Shown: piece by piece, positions 37,666-47,220 of the stretch
How positions within the stretch are numbered: position 1 is the first letter of the stretch
Layout: every line of letters starts with the position of its first letter
From: Polynucleobacter sphagniphilus
GTDB lineage: Bacteria > Pseudomonadota > Gammaproteobacteria > Burkholderiales > Burkholderiaceae
NCBI RefSeq assembly: GCF_001953355.1
Contig: NZ_MPIY01000006.1
Span: 51,444 to 115,443 of the forward strand
Length of the DNA: 64,000 nucleotides
Direction of reading: 5' to 3'
Notes under the pieces: model-generated
The model's input: only the letters and a program-made list of their open reading frames with translations
Told to the model about the DNA's origin: nothing
The model's database searches: none
Translations under genes and position numbers: made by a program

Positions 37666-38088
37666 TTATTGGCTCTTTACCGCTAGGCCAACCCGTTTCA
37701 CGCCATTCTCTTTTAATTTGGACATGACTTCCATCACCACTTCATATTTGATGGATTTATCGGCTGCCAGAACTACGGGCTGCTCAGCGGAATTTTCAGC
37801 TTGACTGCGTGCAAATGCACCGAGTTCAAATTTAGTTAAGGTTTGGGTGGGTTGGCCATCTTTGCGCACAATCACATTTTCATCAGCATCAATGGTTAAA
37901 AATACAGGTGGTAGGGCTTGTACCTTCGCGCCACCAACGGTAGGCAGATTGACTACTCCGGGGTTAACCATGGGGGCGGTGACCATAAAGATGACCAAGA
38001 GCACTAACATCACATCGATGTAAGGCACCACATTAATGTCGGACATGACCCGACGTTTAGAGTTTCTTTTGAGTGAGGAGCTGGCCAT
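37666..38088 (-). CDS. tolR: Biopolymer transporter TolR (ExbD family)
   Basis: TolR forms the proton-motive-force channel with TolQ to energise TolA. The single membrane segment VVPYIDVMLVLLVIFMVTAPMV carries the conserved Asp of the ExbD/TolR family. It is followed by a periplasmic domain with ITIDADENVIVRKDGQPT and KLKENGVKRVGLAV. Length 140 residues. It lies 2 bases after tolQ and 31 before tolA. Confidence 0.95.
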   Translation of the reverse strand: MASSSLKRNSKRRVMSDINVVPYIDVMLVLLVIFMVTAPMVNPGVVNLPTVGGAKVQALPPVFLTIDADENVIVRKDGQPTQTLTKFELGAFARSQAENSAEQPVVLAADKSIKYEVVMEVMSKLKENGVKRVGLAVKSQ

Positions 38089-38090
38089 AC

Positions 38091-38747
38091 TTATTTACCT
38101 ACAGCTTGGCGTTGCAAGATGTTGGTGAATTCCTCAATAAAACTTTCAAAGCGAATGGCTAAGCGATCAACATCAGTGGCAGCGCGGTTATAGGCAACCA
38201 CGGCTGGAATCGCTGCAAACAAACCAATTGCCGTAGCTACTAAAGCTTCAGCAATACCAGGTGCTACAGCAGACAGGGTAGCGTTTTGTACGTTTGCCAA
38301 GCCACGGAAAGCGTGCATGATGCCCCAGACGGTTCCAAATAGGCCAATATAAGGGGAGACTGAGCCAACTGACGCCAAGAAGGGTAGATTGGCTTCCAGG
38401 CTATCCATTTCGCGCTGATAAGTGGCTTTCATGGCGCGGCGTGCGGCATCAATTTCACGTACTTTTAAGAACTCTTGCATCCCCGCTTCAAAAATATGCT
38501 CCAAGACGGCATCGCTGCGGGTATTGCGCTGCGAGGCTTCTAAAAGGGTATTGAGGTCGCCGCCAGACCAAAAATCACGCTCAAAGCGCTCGGTATCGCG
38601 CCGCACACCCCGCAAAACAGCTGTTTTTTTGAAAATAATGGTCCACGAGGCAATCGACATGCCCAGTAATAAGAGCATTACCAGTTGAACCAGCAGGCTT
38701 GCATTAAGGACAAGGGAGAGAAAGGAGAGGTCTTGAGTAGGGTTCAT
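38091..38747 (-). CDS. tolQ: Tol-Pal proton channel subunit TolQ
   Basis: TolQ is a MotA/TolQ/ExbB-type channel protein with three membrane segments: LLVQLVMLLLLGMSIASWTII, the signature ASVGSVSPYIGLFGTVWGIMHAF, and a third segment AEALVATAIGLFAAIPAVVAYN. Length 218 residues. It is the first gene of the tol-pal operon. The thioesterase gene ybgC, which often precedes tolQ, is missing: the divergent glyA starts only 65 bases away. Confidence 0.95.
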   Translation of the reverse strand: MNPTQDLSFLSLVLNASLLVQLVMLLLLGMSIASWTIIFKKTAVLRGVRRDTERFERDFWSGGDLNTLLEASQRNTRSDAVLEHIFEAGMQEFLKVREIDAARRAMKATYQREMDSLEANLPFLASVGSVSPYIGLFGTVWGIMHAFRGLANVQNATLSAVAPGIAEALVATAIGLFAAIPAVVAYNRAATDVDRLAIRFESFIEEFTNILQRQAVGK

Positions 38748-38812
38748 GTGTGGATTTTGTATGATGTAGGTTGATTTTACTTAAGCAATCCAACTTCTTC
38801 AGGATTATTACT

Positions 38813-40057
38813 ATGTTTGACCGTCAAAACACCCTCGCCAAAACTGACTCTGAGTTATGGGCAGCCATCGAAAACGAAAATCGCCGTCAGGAAGATCATA
38901 TTGAGCTGATTGCTTCTGAGAACTACACCTCTCCAGCAGTCATGACAGCGCAAGGCTCACAGCTAACCAATAAGTACGCAGAAGGTTACCCAGGCAAGCG
39001 CTATTACGGTGGTTGTGAGTTTGTGGACGTGGCTGAACAGTTGGCGATTGATCGCGTGAAAGCGCTGTTTGGTGCGGAAGCGGCAAACGTACAGCCCCAT
39101 TGCGGTGCCTCTGCTAACCAGGCGGTATTTTTAGCTTTCTTAAAGCCAGGCGACACCTTTATGGGGATGAGTTTGGCCGAAGGTGGTCACCTAACCCACG
39201 GTATGGCATTGAACATGAGCGGTAAGTGGTTTAACCCCATTGCCTATGGCTTGGATAAGAATGAAGAAATTGATTACGAGCAAATGGAGCGCTTGGCTCG
39301 TGAGCACAAGCCTAAATTAATTATTGCTGGCGCATCGGCGTATTCAAAAAAAATTGATTTTGAGCGCATTGGCAAATTAGCCAAAGAGGTGGGCGCGATT
39401 TTCATGGTGGATATGGCGCACTATGCCGGCTTGATTGCTGCTGGTGTCTACCCAAATCCTGTGCCACATGCTGACATTGTGACCTCTACAACACATAAGA
39501 GTTTGCGCGGTCCTCGTGGCGGCATCATTTTGATGAAAGCGGAGCACGAGAAGGCAATTAATTCAGCGGTATTCCCTGGCTTGCAAGGCGGCCCTTTAAT
39601 GCATGTGATTGCGGCTAAAGCGGTTGCCTTCAAAGAGGCGCAAGAACCTAGCTTTCAGGATTATCAAAAGCAGGTAGTAGCTAATGCTAAAGCCTTGGCA
39701 GAAACCTTGATTGAGCGTGGTTTACGGATTGTTTCAGGTGGCACAGACTCGCATGTGATGTTGGTAGATTTACGTGCCAAGAAAATGACAGGTAAAGAGG
39801 CCGAACGGGTATTGGGTGAAGCGCACATTACCTGTAACAAAAACGGTATTCCAAACGATCCGGAAAAACCGATGGTGACAAGCGGAATTCGTTTGGGCTC
39901 ACCAGCGATGACCACTCGCGGTTTCAAAGAAGCTGAGGCAAGACAGGTTGGTCATTTCATTGCTGACATTTTGGACAATCCAAATGATCCTGAGAATATT
40001 GCTAAGGTGCGCGCGCAAGTTGCTGATCTGACTAAACGCTTCCCGGTTTACGGCTAA
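38813..40057 (+). CDS. glyA: Serine hydroxymethyltransferase
   Basis: GlyA interconverts serine and glycine, supplying one-carbon units on tetrahydrofolate. PLP-dependent motifs include [32 protein letters not shown] and [19 protein letters not shown], where the lysine forms the Schiff base. Length 414 residues from ATG 38813; an upstream in-frame TTG at 38771 is not needed. It is 65 bases from divergent tolQ and 6 bases before nrdR. Confidence 0.97.
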   Translation: MFDRQNTLAKTDSELWAAIENENRRQEDHIELIASENYTSPAVMTAQGSQLTNKYAEGYPGKRYYGGCEFVDVAEQLAIDRVKALFGAEAANVQPHCGASANQAVFLAFLKPGDTFMGMSLAEGGHLTHGMALNMSGKWFNPIAYGLDKNEEIDYEQMERLAREHKPKLIIAGASAYSKKIDFERIGKLAKEVGAIFMVDMAHYAGLIAAGVYPNPVPHADIVTSTTHKSLRGPRGGIILMKAEHEKAINSAVFPGLQGGPLMHVIAAKAVAFKEAQEPSFQDYQKQVVANAKALAETLIERGLRIVSGGTDSHVMLVDLRAKKMTGKEAERVLGEAHITCNKNGIPNDPEKPMVTSGIRLGSPAMTTRGFKEAEARQVGHFIADILDNPNDPENIAKVRAQVADLTKRFPVYG

Positions 40058-40063
40058 GCACAC

Positions 40064-40510
40064 GTGCGCTGCCCATTTTGTCATGGTGACGATACCCAGG
40101 TGATGGATACCCGGGTATCGGATGAGGGCGATACCATTCGCCGCCGTCGCCGTTGCGCTGCCTGTGACAAACGTTTTACAACCCATGAGCGCGCAGAGCT
40201 AGCACTACCTTCAATTGTGAAAAAGAATGGCAGTCGCGTGGAATACAGCCACGAGAAATTAGCCAGCTCTATTAAGCTGGCATTACGCAAGCGCCCGGTT
40301 TCATCCGATTCAGTGGACGAATCCATTGGGCGGATTGAAGAGAAACTCCTCAGTCTAGGTGAAAAAGAAATTCCCAGTGAGCGCGTCGGTGAATTAGTGA
40401 TGCGTGAACTCAAGCGCTTAGACAAGGTGGCGTATATCCGCTTTGCTTCTGTCTACCGCAGCTTTGCGGACATTGAATCTTTTGAGAGTGCCCTGAAAGA
40501 GTTGAAGTAA
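40064..40510 (+). CDS. nrdR: Transcriptional repressor NrdR
   Basis: NrdR represses ribonucleotide reductase genes according to ATP/dATP level. The zinc ribbon [21 protein letters not shown] with the second pair [10 protein letters not shown] is in residues 2-38, and the ATP-cone domain begins at [15 protein letters not shown]. Length 148 residues. Start is GTG 40064, which gives the family N-terminus. It follows glyA by 6 bases and is probably cotranscribed, a conserved pairing in Burkholderiales. Confidence 0.97.
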   Translation: MRCPFCHGDDTQVMDTRVSDEGDTIRRRRRCAACDKRFTTHERAELALPSIVKKNGSRVEYSHEKLASSIKLALRKRPVSSDSVDESIGRIEEKLLSLGEKEIPSERVGELVMRELKRLDKVAYIRFASVYRSFADIESFESALKELK

Positions 40511-40542
40511 CACTCTTCTTAATTAAATAATTTATTGCGCAG

Positions 40543-41562
40543 ATGGGATTTATGAATAAAGTCATTGTTACCGGTGGCACAGGTTACATCGGATCGCATA
40601 CGGTGGTGCAACTCATGAATGCCGGGATTGAGGTTGTCGTTTTAGATAACTTATCGAATAGTAATCAAGGGGTTATCGCGCGAATTGAAAAGCTGACGGG
40701 CAAACACCTTGAATTTATCGAAGGAGACATTCGCGATAGAGTGCTTTTGAGAAGGGTGTTTGAGCGGTATTCATTGAATGCCGTCATGCATTTTGCGGGC
40801 TTAAAGGCTGTTGGAGAATCCGAACAAGAACCCCTTAAGTATTTTGATAACAATGTTTCAGGCACTATTGTTTTGCTTGAGGAAATGATGCGGGCAAAAA
40901 TAAATACGTTTATTTTTTCCTCTTCAGCTACTGTTTACGGCAATCCAGATACCGTTTGTTACAGTGAAACTACCCCCTTATCACCCATCAATGTGTATGG
41001 GAGAACGAAGTTGATGGTTGAGGATATATTGCGGGACCTAAAGAAGGCAAATCCCCAACTGCGCATTGCCTTGCTGCGCTATTTCAATCCAGTTGGCGCA
41101 CATATTTCTGGCGAGATTGGTGAGAATCCCTTTGGAGTTCCCAATAATTTGATGCCGTTTATTTCACAAGTTGCAGTCGGGGTGAGGGAAAAACTCTTGA
41201 TCTATGGTGGTGACTATCCCACGCCAGATGGAACGGGTTTGAGAGACTATATTCATGTTGATGATTTGGCTGCAGGACATTTGGCGGCGCTCAATGCCTT
41301 AAGTGATAGTCATTCGTTCATTACAGTCAATCTTGGAACCGGTAGGCCCTACAGCGTTTTGGAGATGGTTGCCGCCTTTGAGAAAGCCTCTGGAAAGAAA
41401 ATTCCTTATGAGATAGTGGGGCGACGCCCAGGTGATTTGCCCGAATATTATGCGGACGCTAGTTTGGCAAAAAAACTATTGGGCTGGGAGACAAAATTAG
41501 GTATTGATCGCATGTGTAGCGATACGTGGAATTGGCAAAAAAATAATCCTACCGGGTATTGA
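40543..41562 (+). CDS. galE: UDP-glucose 4-epimerase
   Basis: GalE interconverts UDP-glucose and UDP-galactose through an NAD-bound 4-keto intermediate. The motifs are VIVTGGTGYIGSHTVVQL at the N-terminus, MHFAGLKAVGESEQEPLKYFDNN, SSSATVYGNP and VYGRTKLMVEDIL with the YxxxK pair. ATG 40543 or 40552 are possible starts. It supplies a galactose donor for surface glycans and stands outside the two islands. A hairpin follows the stop. Confidence 0.93.
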   Translation: MGFMNKVIVTGGTGYIGSHTVVQLMNAGIEVVVLDNLSNSNQGVIARIEKLTGKHLEFIEGDIRDRVLLRRVFERYSLNAVMHFAGLKAVGESEQEPLKYFDNNVSGTIVLLEEMMRAKINTFIFSSSATVYGNPDTVCYSETTPLSPINVYGRTKLMVEDILRDLKKANPQLRIALLRYFNPVGAHISGEIGENPFGVPNNLMPFISQVAVGVREKLLIYGGDYPTPDGTGLRDYIHVDDLAAGHLAALNALSDSHSFITVNLGTGRPYSVLEMVAAFEKASGKKIPYEIVGRRPGDLPEYYADASLAKKLLGWETKLGIDRMCSDTWNWQKNNPTGY

Positions 41563-41580
41563 TTCGCCAACGCGTAATAC

Positions 41581-41608
41581 AAATGCCAGCATCTGCTGGC
41601 ATTTGTAT
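41581..41608. terminator. Hairpin terminator between convergent galE and the symporter gene
   Basis: A 10-base perfect stem (AAATGCCAGC at 41581-41590, GCTGGCATTT at 41595-41604) with a 4-base loop lies between the galE stop and the symporter stop. The T tract on the plus side is short (ATTTG TATTTT). It probably serves both strands. Confidence is moderate because neither T tract is strong. Confidence 0.6.
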
Positions 41609-41618
41609 TTTGAAGAGT

Positions 41619-42848
41619 CTACTGTTTTAGCTCACCCTCCCACTTGCTTACCACCGCAGTAGCGAGAGCATTACCCAGCACGTTGGTAGCAGAACGAGCC
41701 ATATCCAAGAAGTGATCTACTCCTAAAATGAGTAGCACTCCTGCTTCAGGTAAGTGAAACTGCGAGAGTGTGGCAGCGATCACTACTAGTGAGGCGCGGG
41801 GTACTCCGGCAATACCTTTAGAGGTAATCATGAGGACCAAGAGCATCAGAAGCTGTTGGGTAAGGGGCATCTCAATACCATACACCTGGGCAATAAATAG
41901 TGCGGCAAAGGTGCAATACATCATCGAGCCATCTAGATTAAAAGAGTAGCCGACCGGCAATACAAAGGAAGCAATTTTGTTCGAGCATCCAAAGCGCTCG
42001 ACTTGCTCTAAGGTCTTAGGGTAGGCTGCTTCAGAGCTAGCAGTGGTGAATGCCAGTAAGATGGGTTGGCGCAACATGGATACCAAATGAAACACTCTTT
42101 TCTTAAGGACGACTGAGCTGATTAAGATCAGCACTATCCATAAGGTCAGGATGGCGGCATAAAAACTGAGCATGAATTTGCCATAGGTCATCAATATTGC
42201 AAGGCCATTCTCAGCGATTGCAGCAGAAACTGCAGCAAATACCGCTACGGGAGCAAATTTCATGACTGCCGTAGTGATCTTGAGCATGATGTGCGAGAGC
42301 ATATCCAAATTGCGTAAGAACTCATGCGCACGCTCGCCAAAGCTGGCAGTGGCCACCCCGAAAAAGACGGCGAACACCACAATCTGCAAAATTTCATTCT
42401 TACCCATGGCATCGATGATGCTGGTGGGAAAGATGTGCTTTACAAAATCTGCCAAATTAAGACTATTTTTATTCAGCGTTGAGCTGGCAGTCATTTCGGG
42501 CAGTGGTAAGTCTAACCCTGTGCCCGGATGGAGCAAGTTCACCATGACGAGTCCCAGCAAGAGTGAAACTACTGACATAGAGATGAACCAAGAGAAGGTT
42601 TTAAGGCCAACGCGTCCAATGGTGGAGGCATCCCCCATGCGGGCAATACCAACAGCTAAGGTGGAAAAAACTAAAGGAGCGATGATCATTTTGATCAAAC
42701 GCAAAAAGACATCTGTCAATATCGAAATGTAGGAAACATACTGGCTGGATAGTCCGGATTGAACGCCATACCAATTGATGAGGTAGCCAAAAATAATACC
42801 GAGCACCATGGCACCAAGAATAAATTGGGTGAGCTTATTTGATTTCAT
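41619..42848 (-). CDS. Dicarboxylate/amino acid:cation symporter (DAACS family)
   Basis: This 409-residue membrane protein belongs to the DAACS/SDF family, which includes GltP and DctA. About eight transmembrane segments are seen, with the hairpin motif AFTTASSEAAYPKTLEQVERFGC and the substrate-binding loop GYSFNLDGSMMYCTFAALF. SVVSL and MARSATNVLGNAL in the last hairpin are conserved. Substrate (glutamate, aspartate or C4-dicarboxylates) cannot be decided from sequence alone. It converges on galE. Confidence 0.85.
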   Translation of the reverse strand: MKSNKLTQFILGAMVLGIIFGYLINWYGVQSGLSSQYVSYISILTDVFLRLIKMIIAPLVFSTLAVGIARMGDASTIGRVGLKTFSWFISMSVVSLLLGLVMVNLLHPGTGLDLPLPEMTASSTLNKNSLNLADFVKHIFPTSIIDAMGKNEILQIVVFAVFFGVATASFGERAHEFLRNLDMLSHIMLKITTAVMKFAPVAVFAAVSAAIAENGLAILMTYGKFMLSFYAAILTLWIVLILISSVVLKKRVFHLVSMLRQPILLAFTTASSEAAYPKTLEQVERFGCSNKIASFVLPVGYSFNLDGSMMYCTFAALFIAQVYGIEMPLTQQLLMLLVLMITSKGIAGVPRASLVVIAATLSQFHLPEAGVLLILGVDHFLDMARSATNVLGNALATAVVSKWEGELKQ

Positions 42849-42914
42849 ATGGAACCCTAGTTGTTTGCTAAATCATAAATGAAGCAATACGTTTACGAAT
42901 CTTGCCCTACCAAT

Positions 42915-42947
42915 AAAAAAGCCTGCGAAACCAACCGCAGGCTTTTT
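42915..42947 (-). terminator. Rho-independent terminator downstream of adk
   Basis: A GC-rich stem GCCTGCG at 42921-42927 pairs with CGCAGGC at 42936-42942, extended by A/T pairs on both sides. The A run (42915-42920) gives a T tract on the minus strand, so it ends the exbB-exbD-lpxK-kdsB-adk transcript. The T run on the plus side is also present, but no plus-strand gene ends here. Confidence 0.9.
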
Positions 42948-42962
42948 TTGGCTTTATGCTGA

Positions 42963-43691
<729 letters not shown>

Positions 43692-43724
43692 TTAGGATTA
43701 TCCCCGAGAAGTGCCAGAGACCCT

Positions 43725-44486
43725 TTAAGCCGGAAAATCACCCAGGATTTGCCGAACGCGCTCGAGGTCTTCGGCGGTATCCACCCCTGCTGGCGGGGCT
43801 TCTGAGGCAGTATGAACAGCAATGCGATAGCCATTCCACAGGGCGCGCAACTGTTCTAAGGCCTCAGCCTGCTCTGGAGGAGCCGGGTCTAGGCGCGTAT
43901 AGGCCTGCAAAAACTCAGCCCGATAGGCGTAAATACCCAAATGGCGTAAGTGTCTTGTTGGTGTATTGGGATCTCGCACAAAGGGAATGGGTGCTCTAGA
44001 GAAATAAAGCGCCTCATCCGCCTTATTGAGTACGACTTTGACCGCATTGGGATTGTCAATTTCTGCTGGGTCACAGATTTGAACGGCTACTGTAGAAATT
44101 GCGCATGCCGGATGATCGGCTAGTGTTTGGGCTACTTGATTAATCAGCTCTGGTGGAATGAGAGGTTCATCACCTTGCACATTGACGACTAAAGTTTGCG
44201 GAGGGAGTTTGAGTAGGCGTGCTACCTCGGCAATGCGATCGGTACCAGTAGGGTGATCGGCGCTAGTGAGCAAGCACTCAATTCGATGTTCCTGACATGC
44301 CTGGGCAATTTCAGGTGAATCCGTTGCCACAATGACGCTTTGGGCCAGCGATGCTTTTGCTCGCTCTGCCACCCGAATCACCATGGGTTTACCGCCAATG
44401 TCAGCAAGAGGTTTGCGCGGCAAGCGCGTAGAACCCAAGCGGGCCGGTATAACTACGAGAAATTCCAGAGGGGACTGACTCATCAA
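43725..44486 (-). CDS. kdsB: 3-deoxy-manno-octulosonate cytidylyltransferase (CMP-Kdo synthetase)
   Basis: KdsB activates Kdo as CMP-Kdo for LPS inner core assembly. The nucleotide-binding motif FLVVIPARLGSTRLPRKPLADIGGKPMV is at residues 9-35, followed by VVNVQGDEPLI and HLRHLGIYAYRAEFL. Length 253 residues. It precedes adk by 96 bases and follows the Trm112-like gene by 9 bases. It works with lpxK next to it in lipid A-Kdo synthesis. Confidence 0.96.
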   Translation of the reverse strand: MMSQSPLEFLVVIPARLGSTRLPRKPLADIGGKPMVIRVAERAKASLAQSVIVATDSPEIAQACQEHRIECLLTSADHPTGTDRIAEVARLLKLPPQTLVVNVQGDEPLIPPELINQVAQTLADHPACAISTVAVQICDPAEIDNPNAVKVVLNKADEALYFSRAPIPFVRDPNTPTRHLRHLGIYAYRAEFLQAYTRLDPAPPEQAEALEQLRALWNGYRIAVHTASEAPPAGVDTAEDLERVRQILGDFPA

Positions 44487-44495
44487 AATGAGCGC

Positions 44496-44675
44496 TTAAA
44501 CCAACTCATCAGCAGTCAAGCTACGTGCTTCATCCACTAGCATGACGGGGATGTCATTGCGGATGGGGTATGCCAGGCGATCGGCTTTACAAATGAGCTC
44601 CTCTTTTGAGGAAGCTAAATGCAATGGGCTCTTGCACAAAGGGCAAACCAAAATTTCAAGTAAACGTTTGTCCAT
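44496..44675 (-). CDS. ycaR: Trm112 family protein YcaR (59 residues)
   Basis: A 59-residue protein beginning [20 protein letters not shown] and continuing [20 protein letters not shown]. This is the YcaR/UPF0434 form of Trm112, with Cys11, Cys14 and Cys29 forming the incomplete zinc-like knuckle usual in this group. The ATG at 44675 lies 12 bases after the lpxK stop, and its stop is 9 bases before kdsB. The lpxK-ycaR-kdsB order is conserved in many proteobacteria. In eukaryotes Trm112 activates methyltransferases; the bacterial role is unknown. Confidence 0.93.
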   Translation of the reverse strand: MDKRLLEILVCPLCKSPLHLASSKEELICKADRLAYPIRNDIPVMLVDEARSLTADELV

Positions 44676-44687
44676 GCTGTTTCCGTT

Positions 44688-45812
44688 TTATAAAGTGTAG
44701 CCCTGAGGGTCTGGTCTGTGCAAAATGGATGTGACCCATTCAATGAATGCCTCGGGAAGCGCTAAATTCTGCGGCACCACCCAAATCCGCTCATCCTGTA
44801 TACCCGCACATTTTACGGCATCCTTTTCGGTAATCAGAATGTACTGAGCAGCCAGATTCTCAAAGAATGGGGCTGTGTAAGTCGCATGGTCAGCCAGTGC
44901 AATTCCCTTGAGCGCAATCCCCTCTTTTTGGAGATCATCAAAAAAACGCTGTGGGTTACCAATAGCCGCTACTGCAAGCACATTATGTTGCAATGAGGCC
45001 TGCGCTATTTCTGCCAAGCTATTCGTGTGAGTAGAATGAATGAGTTGGTAAGGCTGTCCCAAACGGGCGCTTAAATTGAAGGCACGACGACCCATAAAAT
45101 ACTCATCGTTGAGATTGTGCCTGGATGCATTGTTAGCTGACATTCCAATCATGAGCGTGGCATCACGATCACGCGTGCTTGGTTCGCGTAATGGGCCTGC
45201 GGGTAATAAAAACCGATTACCTTCACCGCGTGCATCGCGCACTACCAATTCAATATCACGACCACCTTCGCGTGCAGGCCAACGTTTAAGACCGGCATGC
45301 TGCAAACCATCATCACTAATGATGACGTTGGTCGCTGGAAATTGCTTGAGTAGTGCCTCAATAGCAGCCTTGCGTTTTGGAAAAACCCACATTGGGAATT
45401 GCCCATCCGTTTTTTTAGCAATCAGAACCGGTTCATCCCCAACCATGGCAGGATCAGACTCCCTGGTCACTTGCATTGGAGAGGATAAGGATTGGGCACC
45501 ATAGCCTCTACTAATAATCCCTGGTTTCCAACCAAGCCGTGCAAGTTGTGTGGCTAAGGCAATCACGATCGGTGTTTTACCAGTGCCACCCACCCGAATA
45601 TTGCCCACAATGATGATGGGTACCGGCAAGCCTTTTTTCTGCCCTAGTTCAAGATCGCTTATGAGCTGGCGCGCACGCAGACCCAAGCCATACAGCCAAG
45701 AAAGGGGCCATAGCAAGAGGCTGATGGGTCCACGTCGTTCCCAAAAGCGTGGCGCATGTTTAAAAAAAGCCTTTTGCATTTTCGCGGTTATAGGTTTTTT
45801 AGAAAAGAGCAT
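44688..45812 (-). CDS. lpxK: Tetraacyldisaccharide 4'-kinase
   Basis: LpxK phosphorylates lipid A disaccharide at the 4' position, facing the cytoplasm. It has an N-terminal membrane-associated segment (ISLLLWPLSWLYGLGLRARQL), the P-loop VGNIRVGGTGKTPIVIAL near residue 70, and the catalytic DDGLQHAGLKR near residue 168. Length is 374 residues from ATG 45812; ATG 45779 gives 363 with the same domains and may be the true start. It is flanked by exbD and ycaR. Confidence 0.93.
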   Translation of the reverse strand: MLFSKKPITAKMQKAFFKHAPRFWERRGPISLLLWPLSWLYGLGLRARQLISDLELGQKKGLPVPIIIVGNIRVGGTGKTPIVIALATQLARLGWKPGIISRGYGAQSLSSPMQVTRESDPAMVGDEPVLIAKKTDGQFPMWVFPKRKAAIEALLKQFPATNVIISDDGLQHAGLKRWPAREGGRDIELVVRDARGEGNRFLLPAGPLREPSTRDRDATLMIGMSANNASRHNLNDEYFMGRRAFNLSARLGQPYQLIHSTHTNSLAEIAQASLQHNVLAVAAIGNPQRFFDDLQKEGIALKGIALADHATYTAPFFENLAAQYILITEKDAVKCAGIQDERIWVVPQNLALPEAFIEWVTSILHRPDPQGYTL

Positions 45813-45830
45813 GAACTGTACTTTTGCCCA

Positions 45831-46277
45831 TTATTTTTTAGTTTGACTACTAAAAACAATATTGGTGACATTGGCATCACGCGCTGCTTCAAGGGCGCTC
45901 ATCACTGCTTGATGGGGTGCTCTAGCATCAGCGTCAATTTCAACTTGTATGTTTCCATTGGCATCTTTGCTTGTAATGCTATTGATCGCTTCGCTTAGTT
46001 GCAGGCGATCAGTCATTTTTCCATTGATGGCGTAACGACCATCTCGGCTAACAGCAATATGAATTTGCTTGATCTCTGTTTGGCTGTCGCTGCCATTTGC
46101 GGTTGGTAGGGTAATGGCTAATTCTTGATAGTGTGTAAAAGTAGTGGAGATCATCAAGAAGATCAAGACCACCAAGAGCACATCAATAAATGGAATGAGA
46201 TTGATCTCAGGTTCAGGAGCAACTTCAACGGCTCCTAATGAAAACCTATTTTGCCGGCGGTGGCTTAACCAACTCAT
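45831..46277 (-). CDS. exbD: Biopolymer transport protein ExbD
   Basis: ExbD forms a proton-driven energising complex with ExbB. The single membrane segment EINLIPFIDVLLVVLIFLMIST has the conserved Asp, and the periplasmic domain has IHIAVSRDGRYAINGKMTD. Length 148 residues. Its first bases overlap the exbB stop by 4. A second such pair, tolQR, lies at 37.7-38.7 kb; this pair sits in the lipid A block as in other Burkholderiales, with no tonB adjacent. Confidence 0.92.
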   Translation of the reverse strand: MSWLSHRRQNRFSLGAVEVAPEPEINLIPFIDVLLVVLIFLMISTTFTHYQELAITLPTANGSDSQTEIKQIHIAVSRDGRYAINGKMTDRLQLSEAINSITSKDANGNIQVEIDADARAPHQAVMSALEAARDANVTNIVFSSQTKK

Positions 46278-46906
46278 TGTCTTTCCAAAGCAGCTGGATA
46301 GAGTCTTTTAAACATTTGCCGTGTGAACTCTTCACACTCACGTTGACGATGATTGGCCATCGCCCTTAGCCCACGCCAAGCCGCCAATGCAGGCACTGCA
46401 ATGAGTAAACCAAAAGCAGTGTTGTAAAGGGCTACCGAGATTCCATGTGCGAGCTGTTGGGGGCTACCTGCTGCGCCGCCACTACTACCGAAGATATCAA
46501 TCATGCCAATGACTGTGCCAAATAGGCCTAATAGTGGAGCGACTGTAGCAATGGTGGCTAATGCACCGAGATAGCGATCCAATTTGAGCCAAACAGCCCC
46601 AGCGCTTGCTTGCAGTTCGTCTAGGGCCGATTGAGCGCTTTGACCAGCACTCTTTTCACGCAAGACACATGCAAATAGCGAACTTGCAGGCGACAATTGG
46701 GATAGGGTGGTAATTTCTGCTGGGGCCAGTGTTTTTTGTTTGGCCAGCTGTTCAGTGAGGCTAAAAGCGGTTTCCAGGCAATTTTTAGGCAGGATATGAA
46801 TTTGGCGTAGATACCAGGCCCGCTCAATCACGATGGCGAGCCCCACGATGGAGATGATCAATAAGGGCCAAATAGGCCAGCCAGCAGACAGTAGAATGGA
46901 GTACAT
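46274..46906 (-). CDS. exbB: MotA/TolQ/ExbB proton channel family protein ExbB
   Basis: This 210-residue channel subunit has three hydrophobic segments: GWPIWPLLIISIVGLAIVIERAW, ATIATVAPLLGLFGTVIGMIDIF with the family signature, and ALYNTAFGLLIAVPALAAWRG. It is paired with exbD by a 4-base overlap. It is the first gene of the minus-strand exbB-exbD-lpxK-ycaR-kdsB-adk transcript. Substrate specificity cannot be assigned. Confidence 0.92.
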   Translation of the reverse strand: MYSILLSAGWPIWPLLIISIVGLAIVIERAWYLRQIHILPKNCLETAFSLTEQLAKQKTLAPAEITTLSQLSPASSLFACVLREKSAGQSAQSALDELQASAGAVWLKLDRYLGALATIATVAPLLGLFGTVIGMIDIFGSSGGAAGSPQQLAHGISVALYNTAFGLLIAVPALAAWRGLRAMANHRQRECEEFTRQMFKRLYPAALERQ

Positions 46907-46955
46907 AAGCTCAGTACTTTAGCTCAATTAGTTACCCGCTTTCAGATTGCTTGCC

Positions 46956-46964
46956 TGTGGATAA
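46956..46964 (-). promoter_or_regulatory. DnaA-box-like sequence
   Basis: TGTGGATAA is the reverse complement of the consensus DnaA box TTATCCACA, a perfect 9/9 match. A second, 8/9 site (TGTGGATAG) is at 47168-47176. Single boxes occur by chance and as regulatory sites outside oriC; no dnaA, dnaN or gidA gene is nearby, so this is not taken as an origin. Confidence 0.4.
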
Positions 46965-47064
46965 CTCTGTGCAAAACTTTTTAGTCAAAGAGAGGTAAGT
47001 CCTTGATTGATGGTGGAGTTGGGGTTTTAAGGGTGTATTGAGACTCCAATATCTAGAATATTTG

Positions 47065-47093
47065 TTGATATAAAACAATGGCTTGAAAATAAT
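47065..47093 (+). promoter_or_regulatory. Predicted sigma-70 promoter for xseA
   Basis: TTGATA at 47065-47070 (one mismatch to TTGACA) is separated by exactly 17 bases from AATAAT at 47088-47093 (one mismatch to TATAAT). This would put the start of transcription near 47100, about 120 bases before the xseA start codon. The prediction rests on consensus match only. Confidence 0.45.
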
Positions 47094-47220
47094 GTGTTGG
47101 ATTTATGAGACGATCGGGGTCAGTAACTACTTACTTCAAATCCATGCTTTTAGAGCCAATCAGCTTCTGTGGATAGATATGGCCAGCAAAGCCTGATAAT
47201 TACAGGAATGAAAAGAAAAA

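Larger units (their letters stand above)
46907..47220. other. exbB / xseA divergent intergenic region
   Basis: This 314-base gap between two divergent genes has no ORF of interest. It contains a perfect DnaA-box sequence TGTGGATAA (46956-46964) and a near match TGTGGATAG (47168-47176), plus a likely xseA promoter (47065-47093). It is probably an ordinary divergent promoter region, though the DnaA-box matches are noted separately. Confidence 0.6.

Noticed and set aside
46907..47220. Replication origin suggested by DnaA-box-like sites
   Set aside because: Only two sites, no AT-rich 13-mer cluster and no dnaA, dnaN, gyrB or parAB genes nearby.
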